NCBI GenBank assembly: GCA_050633625.1
Contig: JBOEGW010000004.1
Location: 62,001-126,000 of the forward strand
Source of the DNA: JBOEGW01 sp050633625
GTDB taxonomy: Bacteria; Pseudomonadota; Alphaproteobacteria; Rhodobacterales; Rhodobacteraceae
DNA: 64,000 bases
Reading direction: 5' to 3'
The translations under genes and the position numbers were made by a program. Shown here one piece after another: positions 33,849-42,965 of this stretch (position 1 is its first letter; each line of letters starts with the position of its first letter). Below the pieces are notes generated by a model. That model did no database searches, was not told where the DNA came from, and was given only the letters and a program-made list of their open reading frames with translations.

Positions 33849-35851
33849 CCGTTTTTCTTGATCCATTGGGCCGCGAATTCTGCAAACCAATCGATGCTTT
33901 CCGGGTTCTTCATTGCATCACGGGACGCCACTTTATCGACCGACTGTCCCAGCAGAAGTTTGCGCACGGGGACTTCCATTTTTTTGCCGGTCAGGGTCGT
34001 CGGAATCGTTGGCGCTTGTTTGATCTCATCGGGGACATGGCGCGGCGAGCGTTCTGAGCGCAGGCGTTTTATGATTTCTGTTTCGAGGTCTTTTGTGAGT
34101 GTTTGCCCCTCTACCATTTCGACAAAAAGCGGCATGTAATAGCCACCATCGGCGGTCTCGATACAAATGATCAGACTGTCTGCGATTTCAGGAAAACTCT
34201 CGATTGTGCGGTAGATTTCGGCAGAGCCAATTCTCACGCCAAACCGGTTGAGTGTGGCGTCTGAGCGGCCCAATACATACGAGCCACCCTTCGGGGTAAA
34301 GCGGACGCGATCACCGTGGTGCCAAATGCCCGGGAAGTCTTCAAAATAGCTCGAAGTGTATCGTTTGAAATCATTATCGGCCCAGAAAAACAGTGGCATG
34401 GAGGGCATCGGTTTTCGCACGACCAATTCACCCACCTCACCCACAATCTCCTTGCCGTCTTCGTCGAAAGCACAGGCGTCACAGCCGAGCGCGGGACATT
34501 GAATTTCTCCTGCGTGCGCGGGCAATAAGACCGATCCTGCAAGCAAACCGGAACACACCTCAGTGCCGCCCGATTGGGAAGTCGCATAGAGGTCTTTCCC
34601 GACAGCGCTTTGAATCCATGCAAGAATTTCCGGTGTTGCGGGGCTTCCTGTGAGGAACATGGAAGCGAGGTTTGAAATGTCGAAATCGGTTTTTGGCGTC
34701 AGCCCAGACCCGCGCACAATTTGCATGAATGTGGGCGATACGCCAAAGGAGGTCACGCGCGCTTGTTCCATAATGCGCCAAAGCGCGCCAGTGTCAGGGT
34801 AGGTCGGGTGGCCATCATACAACACGGATTTACCGCGCATAAGCGGCCCGATCATCATCGTGTTCCAGACCATCCATCCTGTTGTTGAATAACAGAAATA
34901 TGCCCCGCCTTTCGGCGCATCCAGATGAAATGCGCCCGATTTATAGTGCTCGACCACGATGCCATGATGCCCGTGAACAATCGGTTTGGGCAGGCCAGTC
35001 GTGCCAGAAGAAAACAGGATCCAAAGCGGGTGATCAGAAGCAACCCGTTCAAACGAAAACGCCTCTCGCGCGACCTCCTCGCCCGAAAGCATGTCATCCC
35101 AGCTTAGGGTTTCATGGGCGAAATCTGGACCAGATACATCGGGGAGATAGTCGAGCATCACCAGTTTTTCCGCTGTGGGTAGATGCGCAAGGATGTTGTT
35201 GAGGTCGTTTGTACGATCAAAGTTCTTTCCGCCGTAGCGATACCCATTGACCGCGAACACGACCTTCGGTTCGATTTGACTAAAACGATCAATCACGGTT
35301 TGTGCCCCGAATTCAGGCGCGGCCGAGGACCATGTGGCACCAATCGCGGTTGTGGCGAGCATGGCAATCACGGTTTCAGGAATATTGGGCATATAGGCCA
35401 CGATCCGGTCCCCCGGTACCACGCCCATTTCGCGCAGTTTCGTCGCGAGTTTGCGCACGGCTGTGCCCACGTCACGCCAGGTCAACGCTGCCATTTCGGG
35501 GCGCACTTCAGACATGTGATTGAGCATGACCTCGTCGGGTTTCGCGACGGCTTCATGGCGCAGAACATGCTCAGCGTAGTTGAGCTTTGTCCCAGTGAAC
35601 CAACGGGTGCGCGGCATCGGGTCCGCCGTCATCACCTCGTCAATTTCACCATCGTGCAAAATGTCAAAAAAGTCCCAAATCGCGCGCCAAAATTCGGCGG
35701 GCGCGTCAACGGACCATTGCCATAGGCTCATGTAATCGGTGAACGTATGACCGCGCGCGGAGAGCCAAGCCATAAACTCGGTGATTTGCGAGCCGGCTTT
35801 GCGTGCTTCGTCCGCCTCCCACAACAAGTCGCCCTCGATGATGGTTGTCAT
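33845..35851 (-). CDS. Acetoacetyl-CoA synthetase (acetoacetate-CoA ligase)
   Basis: The ATG at 35851, which overlaps the HAD gene stop and has GGGGGACAA upstream, gives 668 residues, normal for this enzyme. AMP-forming ligase motifs are clear: ILFSSGTTGLPKPIVHGH near residue 270, YSTTGWMVWN, and LGRSDATLNRFGVRIG for adenylate positioning. It activates acetoacetate or another 3-oxo acid with ATP and CoA. As the last gene of a carboxylase operon, it would trap the carboxylated product as a CoA ester; that link is inference. Confidence 0.92.
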   Translation of the reverse strand: MTTIIEGDLLWEADEARKAGSQITEFMAWLSARGHTFTDYMSLWQWSVDAPAEFWRAIWDFFDILHDGEIDEVMTADPMPRTRWFTGTKLNYAEHVLRHEAVAKPDEVMLNHMSEVRPEMAALTWRDVGTAVRKLATKLREMGVVPGDRIVAYMPNIPETVIAMLATTAIGATWSSAAPEFGAQTVIDRFSQIEPKVVFAVNGYRYGGKNFDRTNDLNNILAHLPTAEKLVMLDYLPDVSGPDFAHETLSWDDMLSGEEVAREAFSFERVASDHPLWILFSSGTTGLPKPIVHGHHGIVVEHYKSGAFHLDAPKGGAYFCYSTTGWMVWNTMMIGPLMRGKSVLYDGHPTYPDTGALWRIMEQARVTSFGVSPTFMQIVRGSGLTPKTDFDISNLASMFLTGSPATPEILAWIQSAVGKDLYATSQSGGTEVCSGLLAGSVLLPAHAGEIQCPALGCDACAFDEDGKEIVGEVGELVVRKPMPSMPLFFWADNDFKRYTSSYFEDFPGIWHHGDRVRFTPKGGSYVLGRSDATLNRFGVRIGSAEIYRTIESFPEIADSLIICIETADGGYYMPLFVEMVEGQTLTKDLETEIIKRLRSERSPRHVPDEIKQAPTIPTTLTGKKMEVPVRKLLLGQSVDKVASRDAMKNPESIDWFAEFAAQWIKKNG

Positions 35852-36690
35852 GTTTTGTCCCCCAATTTGAGCCATGGCTGATCCGCAAAGCCTTGCAAGC
35901 TATCTATGACCACATTCGCGCGAATGTCTTCCTCAAAGCTCTGAAACGCGGCGTTATCATTGAGACCCGTTGTGACCCCGACCGTCAAGCTGCCCGCCCG
36001 GCGACCCATGGCGATTTCAAGCGCGGGATCGTCGCCAATCACCACGGTTTCTTGAGGTGGGATGCCCGTCAGTTCTGCGATCATATCCGCACCAATTGTG
36101 GAAGGTTTCCCAAGAACTGTCACCTTCACTCCGGTCACGTATTCAACCATTGCCGAGACCGCGCCCGAAACACCCAGCATTCGCCCGTTTGAGGACGCGA
36201 AGAAAGGCGCGACAGAAGCGGCATAAACGGGCACATCCTGCGCCCAAATCGTTTCGCATATGGCTTCTAGGTTTGGGGAGGCGAAATCTTTGGACCATCC
36301 CAGCATGATGGCATCCACATCTTCCATGCCCGCTTCAGCCGGAACGACTTCAATGCCCGCCTCGCGGATTGGTGTTTGCGTGCCTTCAGCGCCCAGCACC
36401 ATTACCCTTTTGTACCCGTTTTGGTGAAGCGCGCGCGCCGCCACGACGCCCGGTGTCCAGACATGATCGGGTCGAAGAACAAGCCCCGCATCCGCCAAAA
36501 TCGGATAGTAATGCGCGGGCGGAAAAAACGTACCGTTCGTATAAGCTAGGACCGTGACGCCGCGGCTTTCAAGGGTTTTCAGGGCCTCAATGGCGCCGGG
36601 CAGGGCGGTGTATGTGCCTTTGGATTTATCCATCATGGCGAGGGTGCCATCAATGTCGAAAACCGCCGCGCGGATCGGGTGAGTATGCAT
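35848..36690 (-). CDS. HAD-superfamily phosphatase, NagD-like (subclass IIA)
   Basis: The ATG at 36690, one base after the carboxyltransferase stop, gives 280 residues. HAD motifs are FDIDGTL (nucleophile Asp), LAYTNGT, Lys in LGKPST and IGDDPALEIAMGRRAG. The large cap between motifs II and III is that of NagD/pNPPase-type enzymes, which hydrolyse small phosphate esters. A phosphatase inside a carboxylase operon is unusual; it may recycle a phosphorylated intermediate or side product. Confidence 0.87.
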   Translation of the reverse strand: MHTHPIRAAVFDIDGTLAMMDKSKGTYTALPGAIEALKTLESRGVTVLAYTNGTFFPPAHYYPILADAGLVLRPDHVWTPGVVAARALHQNGYKRVMVLGAEGTQTPIREAGIEVVPAEAGMEDVDAIMLGWSKDFASPNLEAICETIWAQDVPVYAASVAPFFASSNGRMLGVSGAVSAMVEYVTGVKVTVLGKPSTIGADMIAELTGIPPQETVVIGDDPALEIAMGRRAGSLTVGVTTGLNDNAAFQSFEEDIRANVVIDSLQGFADQPWLKLGDKT

Positions 36691-36691
36691 G

Positions 36692-38158
36692 TTACACGCC
36701 GCCTTTGAGTTCAAATTTGAAGCCGGGTTTGCTTATTTTTACGTGGTTCAAGTCTGTCCGGCTGCTCAACTCGCGGATCATCTGTTTGATCGGCGACATT
36801 TTGGGATCATAGCTGCGCGGCGCTGGACCGGCGGCATTCATTGCATCCACTTGGTCGGCGGGCATCACCGCGCGCAGCAAGAACTCCTCGTCCGAATAGG
36901 ATTTCCCAATTTTGGCGCGCAGCTCGTCAAGCGAGGCCATGTTCGCCTCGTCCTCCAATTCCTTCGCCCGCTTGGAGCTTTTGATCCGGTCTTCGACCTC
37001 TGGATCAAGCGGCATCACGGGGGAGCCAAAGCGCCCCAAGACGTAGCGCGTGACCTCATCGGGCACATTTGCGTAGCGTTCGCCCGACACCACGTTGAGT
37101 AAAGCTTGCGTGCCAACCACCTGAGAAAATGGCGTAACCATAATGGGATAGCCAAGGTCAGCGCGCACGCGTTCCACTTCTTCAAGCACTTGGGGCAACA
37201 GATGAAGGCGTTTGGTTTCACTCAGCTGTCGTTTCATTGTGCCCATCATGCCACCGGGCATTTGGTGGCGAAAATAGCTGCGATCAAACTCGCCCGGCAC
37301 CCCATGGTCCAGCCCTTCAGCGGCGGCAAGCGCGGTGAAATAGGCGTCCATTTCCGCCACGGCCTCGTCATCAACATCCACAGCGTGACCAAGGTCTCGC
37401 AGGTTTGCGATGGTCGAGGCCATTGCGGGTTGCGATGTGCCATTTGCGGCGGAGGAGCTTGCTGTGTGAAGGCAATGTGCGCCCCTGTCAGCGGCTTCAA
37501 GATAGGAGAATGGCGCGAGGCCAATTGTGCAATGGGAATGGAATTCCAGCGGCACATCGCCCATGACCGCAAGCAACGCAGGGATCAGGCTTCGTGCGCG
37601 TTCCGGTGTCACCAATCCCCCGGGATCCTTGAGGTAGAGCTTGTCAAAATTCCCGGATGCACAGAGCGTTTGTGCGGCTTTCGCAAAGTGCGCGTCATCA
37701 TGCAATGGCGAGAGCGTAAAGGTGAGTGCCGCAACGATTTGCTCGCCCCCTGCTTTGCGCGTGAGCGCCGCCATGTTGAGCATTTTTGCTGCGTCATTCA
37801 TCGGGTCCATGACAGCGAACCGCTCGATTCCACCGTTGACCAGCAGGCGAAACGCGAACTCCATGAGTTCTTCGCTCGCGGTTTCCCAGCTTATGAAACG
37901 CATTCCAGTTGTTAGGAAAGACAGCGGTGTGTTGGGGGCCAATTCCTTAAACAACCGCAGCCGCTCCCAAGGGTTTTGCTGCTTAAACCGCACGGCAACT
38001 GCCATGTGGGTCGAGGTTGTGAAATCAATCGACTCAAAGCCGATGCGATCCATCACGGGCGCGATTTGAAGCATCATCGCGGTGTCCAGACCCGTGGCGC
38101 CCCAATTTGATTGATTTCCATCGCGCAGGGTGGTGTCGATCAAGCTGATGTTGCTCAT
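36692..38158 (-). CDS. Biotin-dependent carboxyltransferase subunit (PycB/OadA-like)
   Basis: The 488-residue protein is an HMGL-like TIM-barrel carboxyltransferase. It shows DTTLRDGNQS at residues 8-17 (metal Asp and Arg), the active-site Lys in LYLKDPGGL, and the metal His pair in EFHSHCTIG. Pyruvate carboxylase and oxaloacetate decarboxylase usually read LRDxxQS with His at this site, so GN here is a variation. The C-terminus carries no biotin motif; the carrier is the separate protein at 39523. The acceptor may be a 2-oxo acid or a ketone. Confidence 0.87.
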   Translation of the reverse strand: MSNISLIDTTLRDGNQSNWGATGLDTAMMLQIAPVMDRIGFESIDFTTSTHMAVAVRFKQQNPWERLRLFKELAPNTPLSFLTTGMRFISWETASEELMEFAFRLLVNGGIERFAVMDPMNDAAKMLNMAALTRKAGGEQIVAALTFTLSPLHDDAHFAKAAQTLCASGNFDKLYLKDPGGLVTPERARSLIPALLAVMGDVPLEFHSHCTIGLAPFSYLEAADRGAHCLHTASSSAANGTSQPAMASTIANLRDLGHAVDVDDEAVAEMDAYFTALAAAEGLDHGVPGEFDRSYFRHQMPGGMMGTMKRQLSETKRLHLLPQVLEEVERVRADLGYPIMVTPFSQVVGTQALLNVVSGERYANVPDEVTRYVLGRFGSPVMPLDPEVEDRIKSSKRAKELEDEANMASLDELRAKIGKSYSDEEFLLRAVMPADQVDAMNAAGPAPRSYDPKMSPIKQMIRELSSRTDLNHVKISKPGFKFELKGGV

Positions 38159-39519
38159 GTGTCCGCCTCGTTCTTGAGTGTGGGCAGCAGCCCCAAAAGA
38201 TAATTCGTATCCACGCCTCCGTGCGCAAATTTGTCGTCCGCCATGATGGCCCGGTGTAGGTCCGCGTTGGTCGTAACACCCTCCAATTCAATGATTTTCA
38301 ACGCGTCGGTCATGCGGGAAATTGCTTCTTCTCGGCTTGGCGCATGGGTGATGAGCTTGGCGATCATACTGTCGTAATAGGGAGAAATCATCGCGCCACT
38401 CTCGATGTGGCTGTCCACGCGCAAGCCCGGCGCGGCGGGAAACCACGCTTGGGTAATTCGCCCGGGTGATGGCATGAAGTCGCGTGCCGGATCTTCGGCG
38501 TTCAAACGGCATTCAATAGCGTGACCTGACAGGGGGATATCGTCTTGGCTTAATGTCAGTTTTTCGCCCGCCGCGATGGAGATTTGCAGCGCGATGAGGT
38601 CCAGCCCTGTGATGGCTTCGGTCACCGGATGTTCGACCTGGACGCGGGCGTTCATTTCGAGGAAGTAGAATTCTTGGCGCTCCACGTCGACTAGGAATTC
38701 GACAGTGCCCAACGATTGATAATTGATGTGGCGGGCATAGGCGATTGCCGCCTGCAACAGCCCTTCGCGCATCTGTTTCGGCAGCCCCGGCGCCGGGGCC
38801 TCTTCCACGACTTTTTGATAACGGCGCTGCACCGAACAATCGCGTTCACCAGCGTGCAAAATGGTATCGCCGTCAGAAATGATTTGGACTTCAACGTGAC
38901 GACCGGTCGTCACAAAGCGTTCCATATAAATGCGCCCATCACCAAAGGCGGCTGTTGCCTCAGAGATGGCCAAGTCGATCTGCCTGGGCAGTTCCTCCGC
39001 GTTGTTCACGCGTTTCATGCCGCGGCCACCGCCGCCTGAGACGGCTTTGATCAGCATCGGAAAACCGACATCTTGCGCGATCGCCAGCGCAGCCGCAGCC
39101 GTGTCAAACGAACCACCCGGCACCAAGGGCACATCAGCGTTTAGGGCGTGGGTTCGCGCCGTCAGTTTGTCGCCAACCGCGTCTAGATTATCCGGGCTTG
39201 GGCCAATAAAGACGAGACCTTCCTTTGCGCAAGCAAGAGCTAAATCTTTGTTCTCTGAGAGAAAACCATATCCGGGGTGCAGCGCATCACACCCTGTTCC
39301 CAGCGCGGCTTCTACAACGGTTCCCACGCTCAAATAGCTCTGATTTGACGGCGCAGGACCAAGGCAAACTGAGCGGGTGGCGAGTTTCGCGCCCAGCGTT
39401 TCACGATCGGCCTCGGACACGCCAAGCACGGTTTCGATACCCAGTGCGCGACATGTTCGGATGATGCGCACGGCGATTTCGCCTCGGTTGGCGATAAAAA
39501 TGCGTTTGAACTGGGCCAT
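38155..39519 (-). CDS. Biotin carboxylase (AccC-like)
   Basis: The 454-residue protein is full length for AccC, with KRIFIANRGEIAVRIIRTCR at the start, the ATP-grasp glycine loop SGGGGRGMKRV, ERDCSVQRRYQKVVEEAP, and the catalytic EMNARVQVEHPVTE. It carboxylates biotin on the carrier protein using ATP and bicarbonate. Its stop overlaps the carboxyltransferase start by four bases. The operon setting suggests a dedicated copy, separate from the fatty-acid enzyme. Confidence 0.94.
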   Translation of the reverse strand: MAQFKRIFIANRGEIAVRIIRTCRALGIETVLGVSEADRETLGAKLATRSVCLGPAPSNQSYLSVGTVVEAALGTGCDALHPGYGFLSENKDLALACAKEGLVFIGPSPDNLDAVGDKLTARTHALNADVPLVPGGSFDTAAAALAIAQDVGFPMLIKAVSGGGGRGMKRVNNAEELPRQIDLAISEATAAFGDGRIYMERFVTTGRHVEVQIISDGDTILHAGERDCSVQRRYQKVVEEAPAPGLPKQMREGLLQAAIAYARHINYQSLGTVEFLVDVERQEFYFLEMNARVQVEHPVTEAITGLDLIALQISIAAGEKLTLSQDDIPLSGHAIECRLNAEDPARDFMPSPGRITQAWFPAAPGLRVDSHIESGAMISPYYDSMIAKLITHAPSREEAISRMTDALKIIELEGVTTNADLHRAIMADDKFAHGGVDTNYLLGLLPTLKNEADT

Positions 39520-39522
39520 GGG

Positions 39523-40002
39523 TTAAGCGGGCTGAATGCGGATGAGCGTTTGGCCGTGTTCGACCAATTCGGCGTCTGGCGCGACCATTTCGATCACGGT
39601 GCCTGCCATGCCTGCGGTGACAGAATTCATGAGTTTCATGACTTCAATGATGCCGATCACACTGTCCTTTGTGACGAGGTCGCCGGGCTTTACAAAGGGA
39701 TCAGCGCCGGGTTTGGGCGCGTGAAAGAAGGTGCCGAGCAGGGGCGCGGGAACTTCGCTTCCGCCGCCCGAAGATATGACCGGCGCAGGAACTTCGGTTG
39801 GTGCTTTGACAGGGGGCACGCTGGGCGTTGGGACCGACTGCGCGGGGGCGGCCTCGGGTGCGATGTCTTGTGCTGTCTGTGCCGCGCCTTTACGGCGCAA
39901 TTCGAGCTTTACCTCGCCCATTTCCAGCTTCAACTCGTCAAAGTTAGAGCCATCAATCAGTTTCAGAATATCGTCGATGTCTGCCCGTGTTAACTCGGCC
40001 AT
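39523..40002 (-). CDS. Biotin carboxyl carrier protein (AccB-like)
   Basis: GAGGGGGAC upstream supports the ATG at 40002, giving 159 residues. The N-terminus MAELTRADIDDILKLID matches AccB, followed by an Ala/Pro-rich linker (about residues 52-85) and the biotinyl domain with Lys in EVMKLMN. It shuttles carboxybiotin between the biotin carboxylase and the carboxyltransferase. It is the first gene of the operon, with an IclR gene immediately upstream in the same direction. Confidence 0.93.
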   Translation of the reverse strand: MAELTRADIDDILKLIDGSNFDELKLEMGEVKLELRRKGAAQTAQDIAPEAAPAQSVPTPSVPPVKAPTEVPAPVISSGGGSEVPAPLLGTFFHAPKPGADPFVKPGDLVTKDSVIGIIEVMKLMNSVTAGMAGTVIEMVAPDAELVEHGQTLIRIQPA

Positions 40003-40089
40003 TGTTGGTCCCCCTCTGTGATGCCCAAAGGCTAGGGGCGGGGGCTGGCTCACTCAATCAAGGGGCGGGGCATCTTTCACCAGGTGAAA

Positions 40090-40905
40090 TCAGACCTTGC
40101 CGCGCGACATTCGAACTTCGATCTCGGCGGCGGCGCGCAGGGCGGGATTTGCTAGTAATGCCACTGCTTTCTCACGGCCGAAGGCGCGTTTCGCCCAGGT
40201 GATGTTGATGGTTCCGGGCACATGTTGCCCCAGCTTGATGGGCACGGCCAGCGAGTCACGCCCATCGTCGATCTTTGCACGCCCTTCGTCAAAATCGCCG
40301 CCAAAGTCAGGGTCTCGCAGGCCGAATCCTCGCCCTCTGGTTTCCTCGATCAGTCGTTCAACGTAGCCGTCATTGCGCGCCAAGAGGTCGCCTTTGCGGT
40401 CTGAACTGCGCAGTTTGTCCAGCACAGCTTCGCGCACCGGGGGTTCGCAGAAGGCGACAAAAGCGCGCCCAGACGCAGAACGCAGCATATTCACTGCAAA
40501 ATGCGGTGGCCCAAGTTGAATATTGTCAAAGTAACTATGGGCCACATTTGTTTCCAAAACTTCCATGTGAGTCAGCCGAGGGACGGTTAATACCGAGGGC
40601 CATTGGATTTCATCAGAAAGCGCTTTGAGGACTGGAGAGGCCAGCTCGACAAGTGCCGACTCTCGATCCAAGCGCCCCGCGAGTTCGGCTAAAGAAAAGG
40701 AGGGAACATAGGCATCATCTAACATGCGTTGCCAAACAAGTCCTTGTTCCATCAGGGTTTTCAGAATTCTGAGAAGCGAGGCTTTGGGGATGTTTGATTG
40801 TTTGTGAAGGGCGTGCAGGGTCATTGGCCCCAGAGTTTGCAAACTCCTGAGCACTTCGAGGCCGCGCGCCAAGGCGCGGATGGATTTGACTTGAGCGCCG
40901 GTCAT
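40090..40905 (-). CDS. IclR-family transcriptional regulator
   Basis: The 271-residue protein has the IclR winged helix (LEVLRSLQTLGPMTLHALH, then NIPKASLLRILKTL) and a C-terminal effector domain. The opening KSIRALARGLEVL is similar to MhpR-type IclR members that control aromatic acid catabolism. It precedes the carboxylase operon by about 90 bases and is the likely regulator of it. Effector unknown. Confidence 0.88.
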   Translation of the reverse strand: MTGAQVKSIRALARGLEVLRSLQTLGPMTLHALHKQSNIPKASLLRILKTLMEQGLVWQRMLDDAYVPSFSLAELAGRLDRESALVELASPVLKALSDEIQWPSVLTVPRLTHMEVLETNVAHSYFDNIQLGPPHFAVNMLRSASGRAFVAFCEPPVREAVLDKLRSSDRKGDLLARNDGYVERLIEETRGRGFGLRDPDFGGDFDEGRAKIDDGRDSLAVPIKLGQHVPGTINITWAKRAFGREKAVALLANPALRAAAEIEVRMSRGKV

Positions 40906-41006
40906 CGTGGCTAGACCCTAGAAAGCGTCTTTGGGTTTAGCAACGAGAAATCGTTTCGCTTGCAACGGAAACGGCTGTGCCCCAGTTTGCGAGCGGAAGG
41001 AGGATC

Positions 41007-41441
41007 ATGATGGAAATTCATCACGGCGGGTGTCAATGCGGTGAGGTTCGCTTTGCGACAATGGGCCAACCCGAACGAACGGGCGTGTGCCATTGCCGCC
41101 ACTGCCAATTGCGCACCGGATCGGCCTTTGGTGTCTCGGTCTATTTCTCCCAGAAAAACCTTGACGTCATCAATGGCGCGCCAAAGATCTACAGGTTTGA
41201 AACCGAAACGGGGCGGATGTTTTCAACCCATTTTTGCGCGAGTTGCGGCACCAATGTTTTCTGGACCTTAGAGGCACTGGAAGGTCTTGTTGGGGTGGCG
41301 GGGGGCTGTTTTGATCCGCCGACTTTTTGGTATGATATTACTCGCGAAACCTTCACACGCTCCAAGGCGCCCTTCGTGTGTTTGGGTGTCGCGCAAAGCC
41401 TCGAAACCTCTCCCGGATATCGCCCAAAATCAGGCGACTAG
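41007..41441 (+). CDS. GFA (CENP-V/Mss4-like) family zinc protein
   Basis: GGAAGGAGG directly before the ATG at 41007 sets the start, giving 144 residues. Zinc-binding cysteines appear as GGCQCGEVRF, GVCHCRHCQ and FCASCGTNVFW, the standard GFA pattern. The family was named after glutathione-dependent formaldehyde-activating enzyme, but most members, including this one, have no proven activity. It stands alone, divergent from the IclR gene. Confidence 0.9.
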   Translation: MMEIHHGGCQCGEVRFATMGQPERTGVCHCRHCQLRTGSAFGVSVYFSQKNLDVINGAPKIYRFETETGRMFSTHFCASCGTNVFWTLEALEGLVGVAGGCFDPPTFWYDITRETFTRSKAPFVCLGVAQSLETSPGYRPKSGD

Positions 41442-41626
41442 GCGAAAATGTCCGGCGTTCGGTGCTCGCATTGTTAAGTTTAAACGCGACCATTGGTATG
41501 CGCGCGTCATCAATACACCCAAATATGCTCTTTTGCGCTGTTTCCCCGGCGGATGCGCTCGTGTAACAAAGTGATGCGGAAACTGCCGATTCCGCTCTAT
41601 TGCCGGTTGAGCACTTGGGGGATTTA

Positions 41627-42958
41627 GTGCGTTTATTATTGCCTATTGGGCTAAGCCTTTTTTTGTCTGCATGCGGTGCGGTCACGCCTGTTGTTGTTGA
41701 GGAAACCACGGCAGTGGGACAGGTCGATATTGTGCCGATGGATGCAAACTCGCTGCGCATCGCCAATAGCTCTGATTATCGTCCACGGACATTGCCTGCG
41801 ATCTTTAGCCGAACGACCGGATATTCCGGCACGCTTCGCGGCGCTGGCGCTTTGCCAGAGCCAGTGACCGATCCTGAGCGCAGGCCGGGCAATGTGCCAA
41901 CACGTATTCCGCCGGCCTACACGCCGGGGCCTTACAAGATCGGCGTTGGTGATGTGGTGATTCTGGCAACGCCTTCATCGTCCAATACAGTTGAGCAATT
42001 GTCAGGCCTTTTGGCCGCTCAAAACCGTCGTCAGGGCTATACGGTGCAAGGGGACGGGACCATTGCGATCCCGGACATTGGTCGCGTCAGTATTGGCGGT
42101 CTAACGCTTGAGGAAGCGGAAGCCGTTGTGTTTGATACGCTGGTCAGCAATCAGATTTCGCCCAGCTTTTCGCTCGAAGTGTCAGAGTTTGTGTCCCAGC
42201 GCGTGTCCCTTGGCGGAGCTGTTGGCAATCCTTCAATCGTGACGATTGGCCTCACCCCGCTGACTCTCACAGAGGCCATTGCCAAGGGGGGCGGTGTGAC
42301 GGCGTCCGATTTGGACTACGCATCCGTGCGCATTTACCGTGATGGAACGATGTATCAGGTACCTCTTAAGGCCTACCTGGAAACCCCTTCATTACAGAAA
42401 ATTGTGCTCAAGGCTGGCGATAACGTGTTTGTGGATACGGAATATGATCTTGGGAAGGCTCAGGCCTATTTTTCCGAACAACTGACATTGCGGGGCCTAC
42501 GCCAAGATGCGCGCGCAACTGCACTTGGGGAATTGCAAACCGAAATCTCTTTGCGCCGTGCGGAGATCGCGGAATCGCGGGCAAACTTCGCGACCAAGAT
42601 CGAACTTGATGCTGTGGACCGCGATTACGCCTATATCGCGGGAGAAGTCGGCGCGCAGGGTCGCTATACTTTGCCGTTTGAACGCAAAGCGAGCCTTGCG
42701 GATGCCCTCTTTGACAAGGGTCAGGGCGTGCCAAATGCGTCGGGCAATATTGCGGAAGTCTATGTGTTGCGTGCGACTAAAGACGGTAAGGGGATCAGGG
42801 CTTGGCATTTGGATGCCTCAAATGCGGCAAACCTCGTGCTCGCCACGCGCTTTGAATTGCGGCCCAATGATGTGATTTTTGTCTCTGAAAAACCGTTCAC
42901 GGCACTCAGCCGCATGCTGGGTGAAGTGGCGCCTGCATTGGCAATTTTGCTGCCTTAA
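41627..42958 (+). CDS. Polysaccharide export outer-membrane lipoprotein (Wza-like)
   Basis: A GTG at 41627 after TTGGGGGAT gives 443 residues and a clean lipoprotein signal (LPIGLSLFLSAC, lipid Cys at 17). The poly_export domain follows (YKIGVGDVVILATPS, then GDGTIAIPDIGRVSIGGLT), with SLBB-like repeats (VSLGGAVGNPS and YIAGEVGAQGRYTLPF). It would form the outer-membrane exit channel for an exported polysaccharide. No capsule synthesis genes flank it, and it is convergent with mipZ. Confidence 0.9.
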   Translation: MRLLLPIGLSLFLSACGAVTPVVVEETTAVGQVDIVPMDANSLRIANSSDYRPRTLPAIFSRTTGYSGTLRGAGALPEPVTDPERRPGNVPTRIPPAYTPGPYKIGVGDVVILATPSSSNTVEQLSGLLAAQNRRQGYTVQGDGTIAIPDIGRVSIGGLTLEEAEAVVFDTLVSNQISPSFSLEVSEFVSQRVSLGGAVGNPSIVTIGLTPLTLTEAIAKGGGVTASDLDYASVRIYRDGTMYQVPLKAYLETPSLQKIVLKAGDNVFVDTEYDLGKAQAYFSEQLTLRGLRQDARATALGELQTEISLRRAEIAESRANFATKIELDAVDRDYAYIAGEVGAQGRYTLPFERKASLADALFDKGQGVPNASGNIAEVYVLRATKDGKGIRAWHLDASNAANLVLATRFELRPNDVIFVSEKPFTALSRMLGEVAPALAILLP

Positions 42959-42965
42959 GCGGACC

